In this document: positions 44,052-54,507 of the stretch, one piece after another
How positions within the stretch are numbered: the stretch's first letter is position 1
How the letters are laid out: every line of letters begins with the position of its first letter
Source of the DNA: Caballeronia choica
GTDB lineage: Bacteria > Pseudomonadota > Gammaproteobacteria > Burkholderiales > Burkholderiaceae
Direction: 5' to 3'
Length of the DNA: 64,000 nt
NCBI RefSeq assembly: GCF_001544535.1
Contig: NZ_FCON02000027.1
Coordinates: 18,374-82,373 of the forward strand
Notes under the pieces: model-generated
What the model was told of the DNA's origin: nothing
Databases searched by the model: none
What the model saw: the letters and a program-made list of their open reading frames with translations, nothing else
Position numbers and translations under genes: made by a program

Positions 44052-44984
44052 TCAGATGTCAGCGTAGTCGATGCCGGTCAGCACGCCCAGATGTGCAACC
44101 GTGGTGAAATGCGACTCTTGCTTCGTATCGATGTCCAGTTCGCGCACGTTGCCGCCCAGATCGGTGACAAAGGCGCGACGCCCCTGCGAGTCCAGCGACA
44201 CGCCAATCCCCTCTTGCAGTTCGCGGGCGAGCACCTGGCGGTCAACCAATCCGGATTCGGTGATCCTTGCGCGATTCAGTGTATTGCCATCATGCGTATC
44301 GTCGCCACGATCCGTCCAGTAAAGCATGGCGTCGCGATGATCGATATCGAGATCGATCGGTTCGGGAAGATCGGCCAGCAGACATTCGATATCCGGACGC
44401 CGATCGGGTGTCGCACCAGATGGCAACTCAAGGCCCGCCCTGAAGATGCGGCCCTCTCCGGCATCCGGCGGTCCCTTTTGCGTCCAGTAGACATGTCCGT
44501 TTGCCTTGTCCAATACGATGCCTACGCAATGGCGGGTCGCGTCGGCCGTATCCTCGGGGAAATTCCCGGTGCGGACGAGTTCCGTCACCTCCGAACCGTC
44601 CAGCCGCGCGCGCATGACTCGCATGCCTTCGCGATCGCACCAATACAGGTGACCGCCTTCCTTGTCCAGCACGAGTTCCTTGGGCGTTCCGGCCATACCG
44701 GCAGGCACCAGCACGCGATGCCCGCTTCCGTCGAGCTTCGCGCTTTCGATCGTGCCGTCGTTCGGGGGAACCGCGCCGGAAGCCGGATCGCCGTCGACCA
44801 GATGGATGCCGGTTCCCATGTTGGTCCAGTAGACCATCTGGCCTTCAGCATCGACCTTGATGCCGTCTGGCGTGCGCGTAAGGTTCGCGAGAACGACCTC
44901 GTGTGAGCCGTCCGGTGACAGAGCGATGATCGCCGGTGGACGTGCCTGCAGGACATACAGCGTACCGCCATTCTTCGTAGCCAC
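44052..44984 (-). CDS. YWTD-repeat beta-propeller protein
   Basis: 310 residues from GTG 44984, preceded by GGAGGGT. Repeated LDLR class B/YWTD blades are visible: MVYWTNMGTGIH, HLYWCDREGMRVMRARLDGS, HVYWTQKGPPDAGEGRIFRA and LYWTDRGDDTHDG, which build a six-bladed propeller. No signal peptide or anchor is seen, so it appears cytoplasmic. Bacterial members resemble SMP-30/gluconolactonase-like or binding propellers. Substrate unknown; no neighbouring enzyme gives a hint. Confidence 0.82.
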   Translation of the reverse strand: MATKNGGTLYVLQARPPAIIALSPDGSHEVVLANLTRTPDGIKVDAEGQMVYWTNMGTGIHLVDGDPASGAVPPNDGTIESAKLDGSGHRVLVPAGMAGTPKELVLDKEGGHLYWCDREGMRVMRARLDGSEVTELVRTGNFPEDTADATRHCVGIVLDKANGHVYWTQKGPPDAGEGRIFRAGLELPSGATPDRRPDIECLLADLPEPIDLDIDHRDAMLYWTDRGDDTHDGNTLNRARITESGLVDRQVLARELQEGIGVSLDSQGRRAFVTDLGGNVRELDIDTKQESHFTTVAHLGVLTGIDYADI

Positions 44985-45260
44985 AATAAGTACCCTCCGT
45001 CAGGTCGCGATAACCGTCGTCGTACTGGTGGAGTCGATCCATAGCCGCCGCTCCTTGACCGCTGCCGACAGAGTACCTTAGGTTGCGTGAGAATGCCGTG
45101 AACGTAGATTGCTTCGAGGGAGGTGGATCATCGCTTGGTCGTCGACCTGAAGCCAGCCCCTTTTCACGCTTCAACGGCAGCCGACCGAATACGGTTGCGA
45201 CTTGGACGGGTATGGCGGGCACAACGAAAATTCCTGAACCTTCGAATGGGGACCGGGCGC

Positions 45261-45929
45261 CTAATGCTCCTTGCCTGACGATTTCGAGCGCCGTATGCGC
45301 GGCGTCAAATCGATGGGAGTCGGCGCGTTCCATCCATAGCGCAGGGCAGCCATTCGTATTGAGAAGCCGACAGCGATGGTGACCCAGGCCGCCAAGGCCT
45401 CTGTAAGGTGCGCGCCTACCACCAGGACGACGTAGGAGGCGCTCGCTATGCCTGCGGCAATGGCATAGATCGGACCGGGAAGCACTAGTTGCGGCCGGTC
45501 GCCGGCGAGAATATCGCGCAACACCCAACCGCCGATTGCGTTCACGGTTCCGATCAGAATCGCCCCCAGCGGGCCGAGCCCGGCATGGACGCCTTTGGTT
45601 GCACCCAGAACCGCAAAGAACCCAATGGAAAGCGCATCGAAAACTACCAGCAGAGGATGAACCCATCTGATGGCTGTCGAGAAGAAAAATCCCGTTGTCG
45701 CGCAGATCAGGACCGCGAGCAGGAACTCGACATCGGTGAGGATCACGGAGGGGCCGCTTTGCAGCAGCACGTCGCGCATGATGCTGCCGCTGACCCCCGT
45801 GCTGAACGCCAGACAGAAGACGCCGCTGAGACCGAACCGACGCTCGACTGTGAACAATGCTCCGCTTAGCGCGCCGACCGCAGTCGCGCTTACGCTGATC
45901 GCTGAAGGTCCGCTCGCAAGATCGATCAT
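45261..45929 (-). CDS. TRIC/UPF0126 (YicG) family membrane protein
   Basis: 222 residues, about seven transmembrane helices in two repeated halves. Each half carries the family's Gly-rich Arg-Asp motif: STGVSGSIMRDVLLQSGPSV and GTVNAIGGWVLRDILAGDRP. The family includes prokaryotic TRIC monovalent-cation channels and the glycine transporter-like YicG. Its ATG overlaps the stop of the degraded malic-enzyme frame (ATGA at 45926-45929), so translation may depend on that relic. Confidence 0.88.
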   Translation of the reverse strand: MIDLASGPSAISVSATAVGALSGALFTVERRFGLSGVFCLAFSTGVSGSIMRDVLLQSGPSVILTDVEFLLAVLICATTGFFFSTAIRWVHPLLVVFDALSIGFFAVLGATKGVHAGLGPLGAILIGTVNAIGGWVLRDILAGDRPQLVLPGPIYAIAAGIASASYVVLVVGAHLTEALAAWVTIAVGFSIRMAALRYGWNAPTPIDLTPRIRRSKSSGKEH

Positions 45930-46165
45930 CGCCGGGCACTTCCGGAGGCGGCATCGACTACGGCAACCGCAGGCATGTCTACGATCCGCCGAACTGTGGC
46001 GGAGGGCGTCATGATATGAACCGAGCGGGCTTGCGCTATCGCGGGTAAGTGCGCAAGCGCGAGGTTCCGCTGCGTGGCCGTTGCCGATGTGGGTATCGCT
46101 GCAATCTTGCCTCGTGTCGGAAGGCAATGGTATTCGAGTGCCGCATCGCGCAGATTTTCTGACAT
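45926..46165 (-). pseudogene. Malic enzyme (MaeB-type) N-terminal stub
   Basis: A 79-codon frame starting at ATG 46165, preceded by AGAGGG. Its first ~45 residues (ENLRDAALEYHCLPTRGKIA, then TQRNLALAHLP) correspond to the conserved N-terminus of NADP-malic enzyme, where ALDYHRFPTPGKI and NQRDLALAYSPGVA are typical. After IAQA the similarity ends. The remaining ~35 codons are unrelated, so more than 90% of the gene is missing. The stub starts 36 bp after the relic lpdA stop. Confidence 0.7.
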
Positions 46166-46200
46166 GTCCGTGCCCTCTGGGTGGTTGGTTTCCCGGTACG

Positions 46201-47966
46201 CTATTTCTTCTTTGCGGGCGGTAGATCCGTGCAGACTCCCTCGAATAGCTCCGCTGCCATGCCGATGGATTCGCCGAGCGTGGGATGCGGATGGATCGTC
46301 TTGCCGATGTCGGTCGGCTCGCACCCCATCTCGACTGCGAGACACACTTCGCTGATCAGGTCCCCCGCGTGCGTACCGACGATGCCGCCGCCGATGCAGC
46401 GATGGGTCGTCTCATCGAACAGGAGCTTGGTGAATCCCTCGTCGCGGCCGTTCGCGATGGCGCGTCCGCTCGCGGCCCAGGGGAACACGGCCTTGCCATA
46501 CTTGATGCCTTCGGCCTTTGTTCTTCGGTCTTGCCCGCCCACGCCACTTCCGGGTCCGTGTAGGCCACCGACGGAATCTGCCGCGCGTCGAAGAAGCTCT
46601 TCTGGCCGGCCGCAACTTCCGCGGCGACATGCGCTTCGTGGACAGCCTTATGCGCGAGCATCGGCTGGCCGACGATATCGCCGATCGTGAAGATATGCGC
46701 GACATTCGTGCGCATCTGGTTATCGACGGGAATGAAGCCGCGATCGCTTACAGCCACGCCAGCGTTTTCCGCGCCGATCTTCTTGCCGTTCGGACTCCGC
46801 CCGACGGCCACGAGAACCAGGTCATAACACTGCGGCTCATTGGGGGCCTTCTCGTCGTCAAAGCTCACCTCGATGCCTTGCGGCGTTGCCTTGGCACCCA
46901 CCGTCCTGGTCTTCAACATCACGCTGTCGAAGCGCGGCGCGTTCATCTTCTCCCACACCTTGACGAGATCGCGGTCCGCGCCCGCCATAATGCCGTCGAG
47001 CATTTCGACCACGTCGATGCGCGTGCCGAGCGTGGCATAGACGGTTGCCATCTCGAGGCCGATGATGCCGCCTCCAATCACTAGCATGCGCTTCGGGATC
47101 GATTGCAGCGCGAGTGCGCCGGACCAATCCACGACACGTGGATCTTCGGGCATGAACGGTAGAGCGACAGCCTGGCTACCGGCCGCGATGATCGCCTTCT
47201 GGAAGCGCACGACCTTCCGGGCGCCGGTCTTGTCCTGAGCGCTACCTTCGGTCAACTCCACTTCGAGATGGTGCGAGTCGAGGAAGCGCCCGCTACCGCG
47301 CACCACGTCGACCTTGCGCGCCTTGGCCATGCCGGCGAGGCCGCCGGTCAGCTTCTTGACGACACCCTCCTTGAAGCCGCGCAACTTGTCGATGTCGATC
47401 TCCGGCGCTCCAAACGAGATGCCGTGATGGGCGATCGCTTTCGCTTCATCGATCACCGACGCCGTGTGCAAAAGCGCTTTCGAAGGAATGCACCCGACAT
47501 TCAGGCACACGCCGCCGAGCGTCGCATAGCGCTCGACCAGCACGGTTTTCATGCCCAGATCGGCGGAGCGGAACGCGGCTGAGTAACCGCCCGGCCCGGC
47601 GCCCAGCACCAGCATCTCGCACTCCACGTCGACCGGGCCGGCATAGGAGCCGGCTGGCACTGCTGCCGGGGCCGATACAGGCGCGACAGCATCAGCCGGC
47701 GGGGCGACCGGTGCGGCGCCCTCGACACCAGTCGTCAACGTGAGAAGCAAGCTTCCCTCGCTCACCGTGTCGCCTACGCTGACCTTGAGTTCGACGACGG
47801 TACCCGCGAGTGGCGCCGGCACCTCCATCGTGGCCTTGTCCGACTCCAGCATCACAAGCGGGTCTTCGGCCTTGATCTGGTCACCGGCCTTCACCAGTAT
47901 CTCGATGACCGGCACGTCCTTGAAATCGCCGATATCGGGAACCTTCACTTCGATCGGGTTTGTCAT
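46201..47966 (-). pseudogene. lpdA: Dihydrolipoamide dehydrogenase (E3) with lipoyl domain, frameshifted
   Basis: Residues 1-80 form a lipoyl domain (DPLVMLESDKATMEVPAPLA), followed by the flavoprotein disulfide reductase with redox centre GGVCLNVGCIPSKALLH and FTIGDIVGQPMLAHKAVHE. Near 46525, reading in frame gives KTEEQRPKASSM, while the expected continuation KAEGIKYGKAVFPWAASGRA is in another frame (46201-46542) and runs to a normal C-terminus (HPHPTLGESIGMAAELFEGV). One or four bases are missing. The dimer-interface domain would be lost. PDH-type E3, directly downstream of relic aceF. Confidence 0.88.
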
Positions 47967-47975
47967 TGTTTCCCC

Positions 47976-49455
47976 TTAGACCAGGACGCGCCGCAGATCG
48001 GCGAGCAGGTTGGCAAAATGGACGTTGAAGCGCGCCGCCGCGGCGCCGTCGATGACCCGGTGATCCCAGGACAGCGACAACGGCAGCGTGAGCCGCCACG
48101 CCGATTGCCTGCCGTCGGGGGAGACCTGCTTCCAGTAGGACTTGCACACGCCCATGATCGCCACTTCGGGCGCGTTGATGATCGGCGTGAAGTACGTGCC
48201 GCCGATGCCGCCCAGCGACGAGATCGTGAAGGTGCCGCCCTGCATCTGGTCCGGCTTCAGCTTGCCTTCGCGGGCGAGCTTCGCGAGTTCACCCATTTCC
48301 TTGCCGATCTCGACGACGCCTTTCTTGTCGACGTCACGGATCACCGGCACCACCAGCCCGTTGGGCGTGTCGGCGGCGAAGCCGATGTGGTAGTACTGCT
48401 TCAAGATCAGGTTGTCGCCATCCAGCGATGCGTTGAACTCGGGGAATTTCTTCAACGTGAACGCGGCTGCCTTGATCATGAAGGCGAGCATCGAGAGCTT
48501 GACACCGGCCTTCTCGTTTTCCTTGTTCAACTGCACGCGGAAGGCTTCGAGGTCGGTGATGTCGGCGTCATCGTGGGTGGTGACGTGCGGGATCATCACC
48601 CAGTTGCGATGCAGATTGGCGGCCGAGATCTTCTTGATGCGCGCGAGCGGCCGGCTTTCGATCGCGCCGAATTTCGTGAAGTCGACCTTGGGCCAAGGCA
48701 GAAGGTCGAGTCCGGCGCCGCTCGTCGGGGCCGCTACGGCCGGCGACGGGGCTGGCGCACCGCGCTTCGCATAGGCTTCGACGTCGCGGCTGAGGATACG
48801 GCCTTTGTCGCCGCTGCCGGGCACCTTGCCCAGGTCCACGCTGAGATCGCGCGCCAGCTTGCGCACGGCCGGCCCGGCATAGGCAAGTCGAAACGCTGAT
48901 TCGTCGATGGCACCAGCGGGTGGGGTTGCCGCCGCGGAGGGCGCAGGCGCCGCAGTCGCTTGCGCCGCGACGGGCGCGCTACTCGCTGCCGCAGGCGCAT
49001 CGCCCGTGGCGAGCGTCAGGATGACGGCCCCCTGCGATACGCTGTCGCCGACCTTGACCTTGATCTCCCGGACCACTCCGCCAAGCGGGGCGGGCACTTC
49101 CATCGTCGCCTTGTCGGATTCGAGCGTGATCAGCGGATCTTCAGCCTTGACGGTGTCGCCCGGTTTGACCAGCACTTCGATCACCGGCACGTCGGTGAAA
49201 TCGCCGATATCCGGCACGCGCACCTCGGCGACGCCCGCAGGCGCGCTCACCGCCGCCGGCATCGGCACTTTCCAGCAACAGGATCAGCACACCCTGCGAG
49301 ACGTTGTCGCCTACCTTGATCTTCAGTTCCTTGACAATGCCCGCCTCGGGCGACGGCACTTCCATCGTGGCCTTGTCGGATTCGATCGTGATCAGCGGAT
49401 CCTCGACCTTGATGGTATCGCCCGGCTGAATCAGGACTTCGATGACCGGTACAGA
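47976..49455 (-). pseudogene. aceF: Dihydrolipoamide acetyltransferase (PDH E2), 5' deleted and frameshifted
   Basis: The intact frame 47976-49268 (430 codons) holds a lipoyl domain (LITLESDKATMEVPAPLGG), a peripheral-subunit-binding segment (AGPAVRKLARDLSVDLGKVP) and the catalytic domain ending at SLSWDHRVIDGAAAARFNVH. Upstream, a first lipoyl domain lies in another frame (PVIEVLIQPGDTIKVEDPLI, then ESDKATMEVPSPEAG). It ends LLLESADAG where the frame changes near 49262-49275. The first ~14 codons are missing, replaced by aceE sequence at about 49449. A shortened single-lipoyl E2 from ATG 49268 could still be made, but it has no clear ribosome-binding site. Confidence 0.88.
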
Positions 49456-49793
49456 AGGGCGGAAGACTGAAAGCTGGCGATGTGACCGCCCAGCTCGGAC
49501 GACTCCTTGTTCGCGCGCAGGATGATCGCGACGGCATTCCAGCGGATGGCCGAGCGGATCCGGTGTTCGATGGCGCGGTCCCCGGGCGACTTGGCTTCGC
49601 GATCGGCAGGAATCGTGTTGCAGTAGGCCGTGGTCAGGGCGGGTGGAACGTAGTCCCCCATGCGACGCGCGCCCTCCACGAGTCGCGTCAACAGATAGTT
49701 CGCCCGTTCGGCTCCGCAGTGCTGCTGGACGGCCCGCAAGGCGTCGAGCCAGTCGGTCGTTTCGAGAGGGTCCTTGTCGGGCATCGCTTCCAT
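49431..49793 (-). pseudogene. aceE: Pyruvate dehydrogenase E1 stub fused to aceF by deletion
   Basis: The first ~113 residues match homodimeric PDH E1: ETTDWLDALRAVQQHCGAER, then HRIRSAIRWNAVAIILRANK and SSELGGHIASFQSSALLY. At that point the full-length enzyme (~890 residues) would continue. Instead the DNA passes directly at about 49449-49455 into the first lipoyl domain of aceF in another frame, and this frame stops 5 codons later. About 2.3 kb of aceE and the start of aceF have been deleted. The ThDP site is entirely absent, so the product cannot be active. Confidence 0.88.
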
Positions 49794-49970
49794 GAATAGC
49801 TCGCTCCTTTGCGCTGGTCAGATGAAGAGCGCTCTCCGATTCAAGCGAGCGCTGTAACTGTTCATATCGATGCGTCGTGTAACTACGGTATCCTATCTAT
49901 CTTTATTGATTTCCGGATGTACCTGTTCATTGCCGGAACAAAGATGGCGCTGAACGACGACTATCGTTTG

Positions 49971-50895
49971 CTACTGATTTCTCTGATCGAATGACGACTT
50001 CAGCCACCAGTCGTCTTCAAACTTTTCCTTCAGGAACTGGATCAAGGCGGTGACCTTGGTCGGAACGAGCTTGGGCGACGGATAGACGGCATGGATCTCC
50101 TGATCCGGCAGCACATGGTCGGACATGATCGGGCGCAGGTTGCCGGATGTGATCGCTTCGGCGGCAACGTAGTGGGGGACGATGGTGATGCCCATGTCCG
50201 CACGGGCTGCGGTCGCGAGAGACGAGAGGTTGTTGGATCTCAGGCGTCCGTTCAGATATACCGACACGCGCTCTCCCAATGGCGTGCGCATGCGCCAGTA
50301 GTCATCTTCCTGCACACTGCTATAAATAAGGCAAGCATGACGCGCCAGATCTTCGTGTGTCTTCGGTTCTCCGTGCAGTGACAAATAGGCGGGCGACGCG
50401 ACCATGACCCAAGGATTCAAACCCAGGTAGCGACCGCCAAGCGACGAGTCCGCGAGCGCGCCGAGGCGGATCGCGACGTCTATACCCAGTGCGACCAGAT
50501 CCACGTACCGGTCGTCGTTTCACGTCCACGTGGAGGTCGGGATGCGCGCGCATGAATTCGACCAGCAAGGGCGCCACGATGCGCCTGCCGAACGTAAGGG
50601 AGGTTCCCACACGTATCAACCCTTCTACATGCGCGCGGCGTCCGAGCACGATCGCCTGCGCCTCGTCATAGTCGTGCACGATGCCTTTACATTTCTCGAA
50701 GTACTGTGCGCCAATCTCGGTGAGGCTGACTGCTCTTGGATTTCGATTGAGCAGTCTTGCCTTGAGCCGGCTCTCGAACGAATTGATGTGCTTCGTCACG
50801 GTTGGCTGGCTCAGTGTGAGGTCTCGCGCTGCGCGCGAAAAGCTGCCGGTCTCAACGACTCGTATGAAGATCTGCAATTCCGTGAGCCGGTCCAT
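49971..50895 (-). pseudogene. LysR-family regulator, frameshifted, divergent from gcl
   Basis: The 5' part (50320-50895) has an intact HTH (TELQIFIRVVETGSFSRAAR, then LTLSQPTVTKHINSFESRLK) and runs normally to HPDLHVDVK. From near 50515 it reads Arg-rich nonsense. The expected continuation, DDRYVDLVALGIDVAIRLGA, lies in the next frame (49971-50504) and continues to a plausible C-terminus. A gain of one base or loss of two at the AAAC run explains it. Its position suggests the former regulator of glyoxylate carboligase. A truncated DNA-binding fragment may still be made. Confidence 0.85.
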
Positions 50896-50957
50896 GTATC
50901 CCCTCCGATTGGGCCGTATTTAATCAAAGGTTTTCGTTCTTGTGACGGGCTGTTTTG

Positions 50958-50972
50958 ATTCTAAAATCGAAT
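50958..50972. promoter_or_regulatory. Candidate LysR box upstream of gcl
   Basis: ATTC-TAAAATC-GAAT is a dyad of the T-N11-A type in the divergent region between the broken LysR gene and gcl, about 90 bp before the gcl start. Such a position is typical for a LysR recognition site. The evidence is sequence pattern only. Confidence 0.4.
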
Positions 50973-51063
50973 AGCTGTTATGCCATTTCGTCACATTGTG
51001 GAAGCGCGCGACCGACCTTAACATCGGCACACGCTCCAACCAACCACGCCGGAGATGACCACG

Positions 51064-52842
<1,779 letters not shown>

Positions 52843-52976
52843 CACTTGGTAATGGCGTCGGTCCCGTAGCGAGAAGATCGGGGCGTCAGCTCACACGGCC
52901 GTCGGGAGTTGAAGCGCGCATTTGCGCTTCGGCTTCTGACATTTCGTATCACTAATCGTATTCATGGGATATTGCC

Positions 52977-53276
52977 ATGCCAAAGTTCGCGGCCAACCTT
53001 ACGATGCTCTACAACGAGGTTGAGTTCCTGGACCGGTTCGGAGCCGCGGCGCGCGCCGGCTTCAAGGGCGTCGAGTACCTGTTTCCGTATCAGTATCCGA
53101 AGGAACAACTGGCCGAGACGCTTGAAAGACACGCTTGTCGCCGGCTACCATGCGGGAATGCGTATCGTCGACGATGTCTACGTTGCCGATGCAACACAGG
53201 AATGACCGGCGTGGCAAATGCCCCCTGCGAGAATGTGCGTGACGCTCCGCTGCCGGAAGAGATAAGCCCGGCATAG
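52977..53276 (+). pseudogene. hyi: Hydroxypyruvate isomerase, truncated after ~52 codons
   Basis: PKFAANLTMLYNEVEFLDRF followed by GAAARAGFKGVEYLFPYQYP matches the N-terminus of Hyi, the next enzyme in the gcl operon. After ETLERHA (about 53130) the frame becomes Arg/Cys-rich and stops at 53276. A full Hyi is about 258 residues. The other frame gives DTLVAGYHAGMRIVDDVYVA up to a stop at 53205, which may be the tail of another gene brought in by the deletion. No tartronate-semialdehyde reductase gene follows. Confidence 0.85.
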
Positions 53277-53381
53277 GCGAGGGCGGGGCTCGGCGCTTCT
53301 TTAGTCTGGAGTCCGCGATTGCTTTAGCGTGGCGACGCCCTGCGAACTTCTCGCAATGCCGGTATCGCGCGCTTGTGCCGT

Positions 53382-54458
53382 TCACTTTCCGGAGGTCGTC
53401 AGATCCTCCTCCACAAAGCGCAGCACCGCTTCCGTCAGCGCCTCACGGGGGTAAGCGTTTTGCGTGACGAACAGCGAGCCGATCATGCCGTGTGTTCGGG
53501 CAATCGGCACGGCGAGTGCCCAGTGATCCGCGTTGACGTAGCCGAGGAGTGTGCTCCCGGGCACGACCTGATCGTAGAAGATCACCTGACTGTCGTTGCG
53601 TGCATCGATGCGCGCGAGTTTCTCGTAGCTCGACTTGAGTATCGAGGAAATGCGCTCCGGTTCCGGGAACGTCACGAGTGAGTAGTAGTGCAGCCCGGAC
53701 GGAAGCGGGTTTTGCGCCATCCACGCCCTGCGGGTTGCGGGTCGCAGACTTTGCACGGCGCCCCCGTCTCCCGAAGTGCAGGTCGCACCCGGAAAGTATC
53801 GCAGCATGTCTGCCTGGAATTGCTCGGCGTCGTTCGCAAGCGGCGATCCACCGATCGCTCCGGCCGCGCTCACGACCGCTGCCACGCGGCTACGGATCTC
53901 AGGATACGCGACCAGCGCCTCCAGGATGTCCGGGGCACCCTTCGAGTAGCCGATCAGCACGAGTTGCGGCGCTTGCGCCGGCAGCGGCATGGCCAAAACC
54001 GCGTCGCGAATCTGGCGTGCATTGTTCGCCGAACCCGACAACCCGTCGACGTCAAGCATGATCGCGTCGAACCCGAATTGCTGCAGGTGCTTCACTACGG
54101 TACCGGGCGAATTCAGCCACGGCTTGAAACAGTCGTATCCGACGCCCGGCACCACGACCGCGACCAGATGCCGCCTGGACTGCCCCAGATCGACAGGCAT
54201 GCCGGTGCCGGCGGGCTCGACACCAACGCGTGTCAGCGCGTCCTCGCAAGGACGGTAATCGGCAAGCGCGGGGCCGCGCGCGTCCAGCACCGCGCAGTAG
54301 ATCTCGCGGAACCGCGCCCGTTTGTCCTGTACGCCCGCCTGGGATGCCGCAACGAGCGCAAGCGGCGGCGTGTCCGCGGAGTAGGGGACGAGCGGTTTCG
54401 TTGCACATGCAACGAGCGCGAGACAGGTCGCGACGGCGGCGATTCTGATTCCGTGCAT
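53382..54458 (-). CDS. Lipoprotein alpha/beta hydrolase-like protein
   Basis: 358 residues from ATG 54458. Lipoprotein signal ends in the lipobox ALVACA. The fold is alpha/beta-hydrolase-like: oxyanion strand LVAVVVPGVGYDCFKPWL, nucleophile elbow VLIGYSKGAPDILEALVAYP and a late His in VNADHWALAVPIAR. The GYSKG elbow suggests a serine nucleophile. It is the last gene of a three-lipoprotein operon; a start at 54527 would overlap the preceding gene. Substrate unknown; a lipid or cell-envelope ester is one guess. Confidence 0.8.
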   Translation of the reverse strand: MHGIRIAAVATCLALVACATKPLVPYSADTPPLALVAASQAGVQDKRARFREIYCAVLDARGPALADYRPCEDALTRVGVEPAGTGMPVDLGQSRRHLVAVVVPGVGYDCFKPWLNSPGTVVKHLQQFGFDAIMLDVDGLSGSANNARQIRDAVLAMPLPAQAPQLVLIGYSKGAPDILEALVAYPEIRSRVAAVVSAAGAIGGSPLANDAEQFQADMLRYFPGATCTSGDGGAVQSLRPATRRAWMAQNPLPSGLHYYSLVTFPEPERISSILKSSYEKLARIDARNDSQVIFYDQVVPGSTLLGYVNADHWALAVPIARTHGMIGSLFVTQNAYPREALTEAVLRFVEEDLTTSGK

Positions 54459-54507
54459 TGGACGATCCGGTCGCGCCACGATACCGCCGTGCAATCCGGC
54501 GACGGGA

